Assembly: GCA_002707525.1 (NCBI GenBank)
Contig: PAND01000023.1
Coordinates: 1-40,660, forward strand
Length of the DNA: 40,660 nt
Direction: 5' to 3'
DNA from: Flavobacteriales bacterium
GTDB lineage: Bacteria > Bacteroidota > Bacteroidia > Flavobacteriales > Schleiferiaceae
Below are positions 9,519 to 18,882 of the stretch, piece after piece. The notes below the pieces were generated by a model. The model saw only the letters and a list, made by a program, of their open reading frames with translations, was not told the DNA's origin and ran no database searches. The first letter of the stretch is position 1. Each line of letters opens with the position of its first letter. Both the position numbers and the translations under genes were made by a program.

Positions 9519-9543
9519 AAAAAAGAGGCCTTAGGAGGCCTCT
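9519..9543 (-). terminator. Intrinsic terminator after the porV-like gene
   Basis: A perfect 8-bp stem AGAGGCCT / AGGCCTCT (9524-9531 with 9536-9543) with a TAGG loop is followed on the minus strand by six T. It ends the three-gene T9SS/TonB operon. It lies downstream of the greA promoter, so greA transcripts begin with it; that close to the start it would not be expected to stop polymerase. Confidence 0.85.
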
Positions 9544-9552
9544 CTTGAAGTT

Positions 9553-9580
9553 CAAAGGTATAAAATCTTTCTAATTACAA
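9553..9580 (-). promoter_or_regulatory. greA promoter
   Basis: The minus strand reads TACCTTTG (9553-9560), a perfect TAnnTTTG box, with a TTG at 9578-9580 (17-base spacing, slightly short). The promoter overlaps the stop codon of the upstream porV-like gene. Confidence 0.5.
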
Positions 9581-10618
9581 GTTGATTCGTGCACCAATAG
9601 TGTGAATTCCACTAAAAGCAGAAGTAGTGCCGCGGTAAGCATAATCAATAGCAAAACTTCCGTCATCTCCTGTAGGAACATTAAAGCTAAAACCTCCACA
9701 TATCCCGGAAATTGCCGATGTTCTCAAACCGTCTGCACGGTTGTCTCGTGCTACATATCCCACACGAAGTTGAAATAGATCTTTCAAGCTGTACTGGAAA
9801 CCCGCATGATACGTGTCTTTTTCAAAAGCATTCGAAGTAAAATTCAATGCACCTGTTACTTTACCATTTTCCAGCAACCAATCGTAAGATCCACCTATAC
9901 TAAGAGCTGTAGGTAATTCAAAAATTGCTGAACGGCTCTCAAACGTTTGAGTATATGCCACCCCGTAAGTAGGTACAGGAAGTGTTACACCAAACCCATC
10001 GCCTTCGTAAGTAATACCAGGACCAACATTACGAAGGGTAATGCCGAATTTAAATCTATCTTCCACACCGGTGCGGTATTGCACTCCTGCATCAAAACAA
10101 ACGCCACTCGTATTCAAGTTAGATATGGAACTACTGTAGATTTTTACGTTAGCACCACCATAAATGTTTTCAGTAAATTTTTGCGCATATCCAAGATTGA
10201 TGGCTAAGCTTTGAGGGCTTATAGTAGCACCCGTACCTTCCGGTTGGTCTGCAGTAGTTACCTCCCACTCTCCGTAATCGAATGCACTAATCCCCATATT
10301 GAGGAAACCTACATCACTGACACGCTGAATAAGCGTGGCACCATTCATTTGAATTCCTGCGCCCACTAACCATTGTGTGTTATTAAAGGCAACCTGAGTA
10401 TTTCCAGAAGTTGCAGCAATCCCAGCAATATTCATGAATGAAGCGTCTACGCCACTTACTCCAGCAACGTTAACGCCTCCCCAACCTGCCGATCTTGCGA
10501 AGGGATTAATTAATAATTCAGAAGCACCTGCAGATCCTGCGCGCTGTGGATTACCTGCCTGCACCGTCCCTATTAGGACTAGCGAACAAATTGCAATGAT
10601 ATATTTTTTCATGTTCAT
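9575..10618 (-). CDS. PorV/PorQ-family outer-membrane protein
   Basis: Predicted 14-stranded-type outer-membrane barrel of the PorV/PorQ (formerly UPF0164) family; 347 residues with a signal peptide (cut near TVQA-G, about residue 22). The mature N-terminus has the family pattern AGASELLINPFARSAGWGGV and FMNIAGIA, and the rest is a series of amphipathic strands ending in IGARINL. PorV in P. gingivalis and F. johnsoniae carries T9SS cargo from the translocon to the cell surface; paralogues beside cargo genes are inferred to serve one partner. It is the last gene of the operon, ten bases after the T9SS cargo gene. The first ATG is used; an ATG two codons later is equally possible. Confidence 0.85.
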   Translation of the reverse strand: MNMKKYIIAICSLVLIGTVQAGNPQRAGSAGASELLINPFARSAGWGGVNVAGVSGVDASFMNIAGIAATSGNTQVAFNNTQWLVGAGIQMNGATLIQRVSDVGFLNMGISAFDYGEWEVTTADQPEGTGATISPQSLAINLGYAQKFTENIYGGANVKIYSSSISNLNTSGVCFDAGVQYRTGVEDRFKFGITLRNVGPGITYEGDGFGVTLPVPTYGVAYTQTFESRSAIFELPTALSIGGSYDWLLENGKVTGALNFTSNAFEKDTYHAGFQYSLKDLFQLRVGYVARDNRADGLRTSAISGICGGFSFNVPTGDDGSFAIDYAYRGTTSAFSGIHTIGARINL

Positions 10619-10628
10619 CGTTATTCTC

Positions 10629-13600
10629 TTAGAATGAGTTCAAATCTACTGGACGTAAGGCTCCAAACCACTTAACTATCTTCTCACCCAATGCACCGGC
10701 ATCTACATGAATAATATAGACTCCTGAGGCTATAGGCACATTATAGGTGTTCTTAAGGTCCCATTCAACATACGTCAAACTGTTGTCTTTTCTCAACTGT
10801 CTAATTAAGGTACCTGAGGTGGAGAAAATATTAATTACACACGTCTCTGGAAGATTTGTGATTTTAACAATATTATCCAATTGAGACGCCTCGTATGAAC
10901 TGAATCCGTAATACGGATTTGGAACAACGCGTATAGTTTCTAAAGCGCTAGAACCTACTGTACTCTCATACGTTCTTGTAGCAATGTTTGAAGTATTAAA
11001 CTGGAATTGAGGAACACCTCCATTTGGAGCATCAGCCAATTCCTTGTTTTGGTAGGACGAATTCATACGAATTCTTATTCTAGTCTCTGTTGGGAGCTCC
11101 GTGTAAGGGTTAAAATCTAAACCTTTACGAAGAGTAGGCATTCCAACCCAGCGACATGCTCTCCAGAAATTAGCGCGAGCAATATTTCCTAGCCCTCCGG
11201 ATTGAACGAGGTTTTCCATCAAGTCTTTAATAGGCCAATTGTTTGGATTTGGACCAGTGTAACTCAAATCAACATTATCGCCTTGAATTCGGTCTTCGTC
11301 TGCGAACACATAGATGTAATGCTGACCGCCAAATACATATCCTCCATTCACGGTATTTCCTGGTGGCAGGAACTGCAAATCAGTTGGATTCCAAAGCATG
11401 TCATTACCATTTTGACCTGGTAACCAAGAATTCTCACCAAAGGCCATTGTAAGGCGCTTACCAGATTCAACATCTATTGCATAACCGGGGAAATAAGACC
11501 AGCCTGGCGCCATATTTGCGTCTTGTTCAAGCTTACCGTTGTTCAACGTCCATGAAGTATCTTGGCGTTGAGTCAACTTCTTATCACCGTGCTCACTTAA
11601 GGCAGCCTCTTCAGCCATCTCAAATACTGGCACGCGGGTCCATTTACTGCGGTCCTCAGTGAATACAATATCAACAGAATGTAAATCACTAGCATCATTT
11701 AGATTACGTCCAATAGTTACCGTTGGACCCATACCAAAATTTGAATAGCCATTGACATCTAAACGGTTATTTCCAGAGGCATACATATACGGTCCCCAAG
11801 TTCCGTTAACGATATTTTCAAAATACCCTTTAGCATCGCCATCTTGATCTGGATAAAGCGTAGCCGGTTCTTCAGTTGGAAAACTATTTGTACCTGCTAA
11901 AATCCAGTTGTAAGGCGTGTAACTCTTATCGTCTTCAATTCCAGCCCACCATTCTTTTGAAGGGTCATCGTAAATGATTTCAGAGAAAATAACACCGTTA
12001 TCATATGTTCCCTCGTCATCTCCACCCGGCGCAGGTGCCTGCTGTACGGCTACTGAAAGACCTAGGTCTGGAATAATTTGTTCATTATAGAAAGAAATAG
12101 TTGTGTCCGATTCCACGATTATATTCCCTGATGCATCTGTGATTTGCCAATTCGCATTTGCATTTGCTGAACTAAATGTTAGGGTGTATTCACCATCTTT
12201 AACCTCAAGGGGATCTACCACTTTGATGGCGACTGGTCCCATTCCGCCCATGTAGGATGGTTGACCACTTGAGTTCCCATTCAAAATTGCAGTGACTTCT
12301 TCAGGTAATAATTCTAATTCTGTTCCACCATTACCAACTCCGTCCATACGTCGGATTATTGGGCCATCACCGTATTCCGCTACTTGTATAGTACCGCCTT
12401 TCTCAGAATCAATTTGGTGAGGAATAGCTGTATAGGTTTTTATATTTCGCCGTCCAGCCAAGAATGGTATCTTCTGACCGCCAGCTGCAGTAATTGGATT
12501 AAACTCCAAATACTGATTTTGACCGTATGCTATTACAGTAAAGTAGTATTCTTTATGATTAATTAAGGTACGATCACCCGTAGCGAATTGATCTTCATTA
12601 ATCTTAAACGATGTGAAAATTCCAGAGTTGCTTGATTGTAAGGTCATATCCTGAGGAACCAATGCATTCATATCTGGATCTACCTCCCAATTGATGAGTT
12701 GAGTTAAATCATTTTTAATATCACATTGCGCAACCATACGGCTTTGTGTAGGATCATAAATATCCGAAATGCTTACATCAGAATTAGCAAGTTGGAAAAC
12801 CTGAAATCCTTCAAATTTGTAATCAAAGTAATCTGGATTGGCATTCAAAATTGAATCGCGGTCGTCTGGGCTAACCGTAATAAGTGGATCGCGTTCGCGG
12901 TAACTGTAACCGGCATTGTTTGATCCTGGACCGTAAGTCAATTTCAAAATAAGTTCACGATTCAATTCCTGAGTAGTGACATCTGGAGCATCCGGACCGT
13001 TCAATACTTGGAAACAATTATCAAATAGTTTTTGTGCCTTGTCATCCGCAATAATCACTTTCTCCACTGAAGCGAAAAGATCATTATTAATAAGGTCGCG
13101 TTCCCAAACTACCCCTGTTGTTACAAAATTAAGGGCACCTGGCGCCAAGGAGAATGGGCCTGCACTGTGAAGACCACGCTTATCCTCTTTATTCGCAGGA
13201 CTCTCCCACCAATCCACAGGGCTATAGGGTGGGTATGCGCCTGTAGTATCGTAAGACATTCCAGGGTAAGCAAATCGTGTAGGCGTTCCATTACCAGAAG
13301 CAACAAAGCCATCACCATTTCCTAAATTACCTGGCCCTGATGGTGTTTCTATAATTAACTCTGAACCGTTTTTCCAAAGAGCACGCATATAGTTATAGAA
13401 ATGCGTAGCATTGTCCGGATTACCTGAAATATTTGAAGCGGTATTGTTGTAGTACATGAATTGACTCATGATAATACGCTCATTCACGCCTGTAGACGGA
13501 TCCTCTGCTACACAAAGTCCAGTTTCAGGATCTTGAACACCGTCAACACATCCGTCACGGTCATTGTCTAATCCATCATAATAATCTGCAAAAGGCCCTT

Positions 13601-14657
13601 GGAAGAAATCGAAACCTACAGCAGGCGGATTTAAACCATAACCCAATGCGCCTTCATCATCTGTATCAGAATTGTAACAGTACCCCAAACCACGAGCTAT
13701 ATCGCAACCAATGATGTCATCCGTATAATTTCCTAAATCCGGATCAAACCAAGTTGAGAAGTACGTATTTGTCAAGCGGAATGTGGACCTATTAATGATT
13801 CGGTAATTGTTAAAGGTCATATTGTTAACCTCATCATTCGTAGAGAATGCAAAGGCTTGTGCACGAATTTCAAATCCTAGGGCACCCGCTTGTGATTCTG
13901 TATGCACATTACCGCGATCATTGTACACCCACCATATGGTTTGATCACCATATAACACATCCGTTTCTTTATCTCTACAATCGTATTCCTTGTCAATATC
14001 GTAAGCCGGATAATCTACTAGATAATCGTATACTCCATCGCCATCGCGATCAATAAATGGTGCCAGTTGATATGGTAATTCACCATTCACACCATTGCCC
14101 GGCCAATCTTTTATGCTTTGAGGAATCTGGCTCTCATATCCGGGGAAAAGTTCTGCGTCATCACAATTTGGATCTGCTAAACACTCTAACCAAGATTTGT
14201 GAACATCCACATCTTCTCTATAAACAATCCAGTGACGGTCGTATCTGTCACAAACCTCCTTGTTAGTAGAGGCCGTTCCGTCAGTGGTCAAAGGACCTGG
14301 CCAATAATCGTTACCCGACTGGCGGTAAGTCATTGCGGCAAGTTTCAATTGATTTCCTTCATCAACTCCACCAAGCCAAAGTGAACCTGCAAACATGGAG
14401 TGTTTATTCGAGCCTTTTGGCACTTCGTAACGCGCAGTGTTCAAATCCCACCACATATCACCACCACCTAAAATGGTTGCTCGTACATTATTAATACTCA
14501 AATCACTCTGCGCCTTAGAAGGCTGACAAAGTTCTTCGACTGTTTTCATTGAACCGGAATTGGCGGCACCGGAATTTTTGCCCACGCCCTGCACTTCGCG
14601 TGCAGAAAGCGGGAGTGCAAAAGCGGCGGATAGTAAAAGGAGAAATACTCTTTTCAT
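10629..14657 (-). CDS. Large exported protein with T9SS C-terminal domain
   Basis: Secreted protein of 1342 residues with no function I can name. A signal peptide (residues 1-19, cut near LSA-REV) starts it. The body is rich in Asn, Asp and aromatic residues, with two Ca-binding-like acidic stretches (DRDGDGVYDY near 200 and DGLDNDRDGCVDG near 365). Residues 1242-1342 look like a type A T9SS sorting domain: IRVVPNPYYG, a beta-sandwich pattern, FSTSGTLIRQL, then ASGVYIIHVDAG and EKIVKW. The chain ends with an extra GALRPVDLNSF tail after the last expected strand. It lies between a TonB-dependent receptor (26 bases) and a PorV-like protein (10 bases), so surface display together with them is inferred. 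Confidence 0.85.
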   Translation of the reverse strand: MKRVFLLLLSAAFALPLSAREVQGVGKNSGAANSGSMKTVEELCQPSKAQSDLSINNVRATILGGGDMWWDLNTARYEVPKGSNKHSMFAGSLWLGGVDEGNQLKLAAMTYRQSGNDYWPGPLTTDGTASTNKEVCDRYDRHWIVYREDVDVHKSWLECLADPNCDDAELFPGYESQIPQSIKDWPGNGVNGELPYQLAPFIDRDGDGVYDYLVDYPAYDIDKEYDCRDKETDVLYGDQTIWWVYNDRGNVHTESQAGALGFEIRAQAFAFSTNDEVNNMTFNNYRIINRSTFRLTNTYFSTWFDPDLGNYTDDIIGCDIARGLGYCYNSDTDDEGALGYGLNPPAVGFDFFQGPFADYYDGLDNDRDGCVDGVQDPETGLCVAEDPSTGVNERIIMSQFMYYNNTASNISGNPDNATHFYNYMRALWKNGSELIIETPSGPGNLGNGDGFVASGNGTPTRFAYPGMSYDTTGAYPPYSPVDWWESPANKEDKRGLHSAGPFSLAPGALNFVTTGVVWERDLINNDLFASVEKVIIADDKAQKLFDNCFQVLNGPDAPDVTTQELNRELILKLTYGPGSNNAGYSYRERDPLITVSPDDRDSILNANPDYFDYKFEGFQVFQLANSDVSISDIYDPTQSRMVAQCDIKNDLTQLINWEVDPDMNALVPQDMTLQSSNSGIFTSFKINEDQFATGDRTLINHKEYYFTVIAYGQNQYLEFNPITAAGGQKIPFLAGRRNIKTYTAIPHQIDSEKGGTIQVAEYGDGPIIRRMDGVGNGGTELELLPEEVTAILNGNSSGQPSYMGGMGPVAIKVVDPLEVKDGEYTLTFSSANANANWQITDASGNIIVESDTTISFYNEQIIPDLGLSVAVQQAPAPGGDDEGTYDNGVIFSEIIYDDPSKEWWAGIEDDKSYTPYNWILAGTNSFPTEEPATLYPDQDGDAKGYFENIVNGTWGPYMYASGNNRLDVNGYSNFGMGPTVTIGRNLNDASDLHSVDIVFTEDRSKWTRVPVFEMAEEAALSEHGDKKLTQRQDTSWTLNNGKLEQDANMAPGWSYFPGYAIDVESGKRLTMAFGENSWLPGQNGNDMLWNPTDLQFLPPGNTVNGGYVFGGQHYIYVFADEDRIQGDNVDLSYTGPNPNNWPIKDLMENLVQSGGLGNIARANFWRACRWVGMPTLRKGLDFNPYTELPTETRIRIRMNSSYQNKELADAPNGGVPQFQFNTSNIATRTYESTVGSSALETIRVVPNPYYGFSSYEASQLDNIVKITNLPETCVINIFSTSGTLIRQLRKDNSLTYVEWDLKNTYNVPIASGVYIIHVDAGALGEKIVKWFGALRPVDLNSF

Positions 14658-14683
14658 ATGCTATTTTTCGAATGCTTTTAGAA

Positions 14684-17600
14684 TTATAGTCCTACTCGTA
14701 AGCCTAATCGGATACGGCGAGGCAGACTGAATAAACCGGGGTTTGCTAAACTTATATTATACAAATCAGCAAACGACTGGGCGTTTGTCTGAAACTGAAT
14801 GGCGTTTTGTCCTTGAGGTGAAGATAAATAACCGTCATCACTAGGCGAACCAGTATACGAATACACCCCTAGCGTGTTTTGTGTATTCAACACGTTCAAC
14901 AACTGAGCATAAATCTCAAAATTGCTGAAGGGGCCCTCATTAAAGTTCCACATTTTATTGGCCGTTGCGTCAATTCGGAAACTCCATGGTAGTCTAGAGC
15001 CGTTGATGTTTCCGGTAATTGGCGTTGTACCGTCAGTCAAACCAAAGGCAAGTGAACGTCTCGTGTAAGGCGTACCTGAATTCGCATTCAATACTACATT
15101 TAAACCTGCATTTTCAAGAACGCGCTTCCCGAACCACACAGGACCGTTGTACGCCGGTCCCCCTCCATAACGGTAATCCATATTCATCACTACCTGGTGA
15201 CGTGAATCAAAGTTTAATGGGAGAATGTAACGCAAATTTGGTTGCCCGGAACGTGCAATATTTGCACCAGAAGTGGAGCTAGAACCCGTACCGTCTGCAA
15301 ATTGAAGCGTATAGTTCGCGTTTAATCTTACGTTACCCGTGCGTCGTAAATCGTACTGCATGGTGTACCCCTTAACGGTTCCAAAATCTAAATTACCGAA
15401 GGCAATGTAGGTTACTGGATAAGCTTCAGTAAAACTGAATGACTGCATCATATCGCGCATTTCTCTGTAGAAAGCACTCAGCTTCAATGCGCTATTATCA
15501 CTTAGTTTCTGACGGAAACCAATTTCGTAATCGGTAGTCCGTTGAGGTCTTAAATCTGGATTGGCGAGGAGATTTCCATTATCTCCGTTTTCCAATTGGA
15601 GATAGGTAATGGGATTCATTCTATTCACGCCAGGATCTGGACGCTGAACCATAATATCATAATGTGCGAAGAATTCAGCTTCGTCAGAAATTGGGAATTG
15701 GAATGAAATACGCGGACTCACAGTCACTTGAGGAGTATAATCCTTAAAACTTTCGTTTGCACTTACCGCTAGTTTTTGGTCTTCAATGCTCGGATTGATT
15801 AAAAACGGTTTTATACCACCGCTTTTATCAGCAATATTTTTAGGGTTAGCTTCCACTTCCCCAGCAGAAGTGTACCAGGTGTTCCCATCACGATATCCAA
15901 CAATAGAAGACGGGTTTTCCTGATCGTCAACGTAAACCACGGCATCTTCACCCATACCCGCAGGCACATCATATCCAGCCAATGAAGTGGCATCAAGATC
16001 TCCTACAGTGTAAACAGGATAGAGCACATATGGGTCTGCAAGTACCGGCTGGTTTGCATCAAAACGATCCACACGAACACCAATATTGAAGAACAAATCT
16101 TCAAAGGTGAACTGGTCTTGAATATAACCTGCCATGTAAATTGGCTCAAATGCACCCACCAAACGCTGAGAATTACCTTGAGCATCTGTGGCAAAGAAAT
16201 CTGTCAAAGACGGACGAGTGGTTAATCGATTACCTAAGTAATCAAAACCAAAGTAGGAGACATATTGACTTGAACCAATGTTCAATAATTCGTTCGCAGA
16301 AAACATATCTAGTGAAAAGGTAGAAGGGTCGTACGAATCAATATCTAACCAATCTGTACCATTAGGATCGAGTTCTAGCTTTTCGCGCAAGTTGCGGTCG
16401 AATGTTCTTGGTTTATCGGCATCAAAGAGACGCGGATAATTCAACGTATCTTGAAATACTCCGTTATTATAGGAAGCTATTGGATTATTTAAATCCAATT
16501 CTCTAATCGCATCATTTTGGAGCAGACGCATCAAAGTCCACAAACCACGAGCACCAATAGAGTAAGAACGGTCAAAGCGCTGTTCGTATTCCACACCTAC
16601 TATTAGAGAGTGGTCTTTGATATCAAAGGTGGAGGAAGCCGTAATTCGGAATTGATCGTTTAATGTTTTACCATAAGACGCTTGGTTTGACCCAACGTTA
16701 CCCCAAAGCCCGTAGACTGAAGAAGGCTGATCCCCGTTTAACAAGCCACCGCCGGCACGAATATCTTCAAGCGATCGTGCTGAATTGAAAATCAAGCTCT
16801 GGTCTACAAAATCATAGAAACTAGAGGTGTAATTCGCAAGTACTGGGTTGTTCTGTCCAGGAGTGAAATCTACCCCCCTGCTTTGCCAAACTGCCAACGT
16901 GTAGGCATCCATTACTTTACCATAATTAACATCATTTGGGTCAGTAATGGTGTCTGAACCCTGAACGTATAGCGGTCTATATGTGGTTGTGTAATTTCCT
17001 ATATGTCCATATGCAAATAAATTGTCTTTGTGACGCGCATCCTGAGATAGCCTTTCATTACGCGTAAAATCCATTTGAATGGTATAAAATGCGTTACGAA
17101 TTAAGGAATTTGAAGTATCCGATGGATTTCCAAAACGCTGTTGGAAGCGAACATAAGTGGACCAGTCTTGTGAGAAAGATTCTGAATTGTTACCATAATT
17201 CATCAACTCATTGAATCTACTCCCGTTTCTACCCTGATTCATATTGTAACGCCCCCCAAGGGTTAAGGTAGTCTTTTCACTAGTCACAAATTTTAGATTC
17301 CCCGAAACACGAACTGCTGTCCGAGCAACATTTTCGCGGAAGTTCTGACCTACAAGATCATCTTGGGTTAAGAAATCTGCTGAATTGAGCACACCAAAAC
17401 CAGATGAAGCAGGTACAAGTGGATTAGCCTCAAGCTCAGCTAATTTATCATCATTTACTTTCCAAGTAGTCATTGAACGTGGCGATCCGTCTCTATTATA
17501 TTGAAATTCAGATGCAAGAAGGAAACCCACAATTGGCTGTCCTGTTTTTTTATTTCTAATAATGGGTCCACCAAGTGTTAAGGCTCCCAAATTGTAGTGA

Positions 17601-18328
17601 TACGGATCAAATGCTGAGCTGGTCAAAATTTCAGAAGAACCAAAGTAATACGGAGCAGGACCTTTAGTGGTAGTTGAGATTACACCACCTGTAACGTCAC
17701 CGTATTGTGCAGGAACCCCACCAGTAATCACCTCTGTTTGCAAGATGGCATCTCTAGGAAGGTTAACGTCTCCGCGGACTTTAACTCCATCAATGAAAAT
17801 AACATTGGTAGAAGAACGTGACCCACGCACGTTAAATGAGCCACTACCGTCTTGTTGAAATACCCCTGCAGTTGTACCAACGATTTGACTTAAGTTACGG
17901 TAAGGCAGATTTTTAATCTCCTCCGAACTTACGATATCAGAGGTTTTACCCGTTTCAATCAGTTCCTCCTTAGCAATAACCGTTACCTCTGTAATCATGG
18001 TACTTTCTACAGTCATGTCAAAGTTGACGACCTTAGGTTTACCAGAATAGACGGTAACGCCGTTTAGATTAAAATCTGCATACCCAATGAAATTACAAGT
18101 GAGATTGTATACACCTGCATTAATTGGATTGATGTTATACTTTCCATCGAAATCAGTCGTTCCTGTAGCAATAACAACGTCTTTGTCTTTGACAATTACT
18201 GTTGCAAATGGAATGACTTCGCCTGTGCGCTTATCCTTTACCGTTCCCTTGAAAGAACCTGGACGAGATTGCCCGTAGCTAAGAGCTACTGCAAAGACCA
18301 TAATAAGCGAGAGTATTCTTTTGACCAT
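14684..18328 (-). CDS. TonB-dependent receptor with carboxypeptidase-regulatory-like domain
   Basis: Outer-membrane receptor of 1214 residues that would take up or handle a ligand using TonB-ExbBD energy. Order: signal peptide 1-19; CarboxypepD_reg-like beta-sandwich about 25-105 (FKGTVKDKRTGEVIPFATV); linker with TEVTVIAKEE (a TonB-box-like stretch); plug domain about 125-235 (LPYRNLSQIVGTTAGVF, NVRGSRSSTNVIFIDGVKV, GGVPAQYGDVTGGVI); then a long barrel ending in RRIRLGLRVGL. No SusD gene is present, so this is not a typical polysaccharide locus. First gene of an operon with a T9SS cargo protein and a PorV-like protein; the ligand is unknown. Confidence 0.92.
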   Translation of the reverse strand: MVKRILSLIMVFAVALSYGQSRPGSFKGTVKDKRTGEVIPFATVIVKDKDVVIATGTTDFDGKYNINPINAGVYNLTCNFIGYADFNLNGVTVYSGKPKVVNFDMTVESTMITEVTVIAKEELIETGKTSDIVSSEEIKNLPYRNLSQIVGTTAGVFQQDGSGSFNVRGSRSSTNVIFIDGVKVRGDVNLPRDAILQTEVITGGVPAQYGDVTGGVISTTTKGPAPYYFGSSEILTSSAFDPYHYNLGALTLGGPIIRNKKTGQPIVGFLLASEFQYNRDGSPRSMTTWKVNDDKLAELEANPLVPASSGFGVLNSADFLTQDDLVGQNFRENVARTAVRVSGNLKFVTSEKTTLTLGGRYNMNQGRNGSRFNELMNYGNNSESFSQDWSTYVRFQQRFGNPSDTSNSLIRNAFYTIQMDFTRNERLSQDARHKDNLFAYGHIGNYTTTYRPLYVQGSDTITDPNDVNYGKVMDAYTLAVWQSRGVDFTPGQNNPVLANYTSSFYDFVDQSLIFNSARSLEDIRAGGGLLNGDQPSSVYGLWGNVGSNQASYGKTLNDQFRITASSTFDIKDHSLIVGVEYEQRFDRSYSIGARGLWTLMRLLQNDAIRELDLNNPIASYNNGVFQDTLNYPRLFDADKPRTFDRNLREKLELDPNGTDWLDIDSYDPSTFSLDMFSANELLNIGSSQYVSYFGFDYLGNRLTTRPSLTDFFATDAQGNSQRLVGAFEPIYMAGYIQDQFTFEDLFFNIGVRVDRFDANQPVLADPYVLYPVYTVGDLDATSLAGYDVPAGMGEDAVVYVDDQENPSSIVGYRDGNTWYTSAGEVEANPKNIADKSGGIKPFLINPSIEDQKLAVSANESFKDYTPQVTVSPRISFQFPISDEAEFFAHYDIMVQRPDPGVNRMNPITYLQLENGDNGNLLANPDLRPQRTTDYEIGFRQKLSDNSALKLSAFYREMRDMMQSFSFTEAYPVTYIAFGNLDFGTVKGYTMQYDLRRTGNVRLNANYTLQFADGTGSSSTSGANIARSGQPNLRYILPLNFDSRHQVVMNMDYRYGGGPAYNGPVWFGKRVLENAGLNVVLNANSGTPYTRRSLAFGLTDGTTPITGNINGSRLPWSFRIDATANKMWNFNEGPFSNFEIYAQLLNVLNTQNTLGVYSYTGSPSDDGYLSSPQGQNAIQFQTNAQSFADLYNISLANPGLFSLPRRIRLGLRVGL

Positions 18329-18360
18329 AAATACTGGCTTTTTTTAGCGTTATAAGGTTG

Positions 18361-18394
18361 TAAATATAAGCATCAGAACCGGAGATTTAACAAA
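18361..18394 (-). promoter_or_regulatory. Weak promoter candidate for the TonB-receptor operon
   Basis: The minus strand reads TATATTTA (one mismatch to TAnnTTTG) with TTTG (18391-18394) 22 bases upstream. It sits in the divergent gap between the receptor and the lipoprotein gene. The match is imperfect. Confidence 0.35.
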
Positions 18395-18417
18395 CATTTC
18401 ACGCTATCTTACGCGCC

Positions 18418-18882
18418 ATGAAGAAAATTGTTGATGTGTTGAAAAACAAGACTTTAGCATTGACCACTGTGGCTATATGGCTACTTTGCGCTTGCAATAC
18501 CTCTGCCGTACAATATGATATTCCGGAACCTTTTGTCGACCAAACTATCTATGTTAGTGACCCTTCAAGCTTTAATTTAACGATAGTTGGAGGTCAGCTT
18601 TTATTGCCTAACGCTGGGCATGCAGGTATTCTGGTGTACAGGAGATATTTTGAAGGTCAATTTTATGATTTTGCGGCCTATGAAGCAGCCTGTCCAGCTC
18701 ATTGGGCCGACGGTTGTGGGGTACTAGAAAGCAGTAGCGGCAATTTCTATTTTACTTGTGGCTGTGACCAACACGAGTATCAACTCTTGGATGGGCAAAG
18801 CTTGGACACTAATTATCTTCTTCCCGTGAAAGAGTACAGATGCACTTACGACGGGGTAAACATCATTAGAATTACCAATTAA
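18418..18882 (+). CDS. Lipoprotein with Rieske-like but degenerate cluster site
   Basis: Small exported protein of 154 residues. The N-terminal hydrophobic segment ends in LLCAC, a lipobox with Cys26 as the probable lipidated residue. The body resembles a Rieske-type beta fold: GILVYRRYFEGQFYDFAAYE, then ACPAHW and, after about 20 residues, CGCDQHEYQLLDG. The second half fits CxxH (CDQH), but the first has CPAH rather than the required CxH, so a normal [2Fe-2S] site is doubtful. Such lipoproteins are seen in Flavobacteriia, with no known role. It ends exactly where the convergent acyl-CoA dehydrogenase gene ends. Confidence 0.7.
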   Translation: MKKIVDVLKNKTLALTTVAIWLLCACNTSAVQYDIPEPFVDQTIYVSDPSSFNLTIVGGQLLLPNAGHAGILVYRRYFEGQFYDFAAYEAACPAHWADGCGVLESSSGNFYFTCGCDQHEYQLLDGQSLDTNYLLPVKEYRCTYDGVNIIRITN

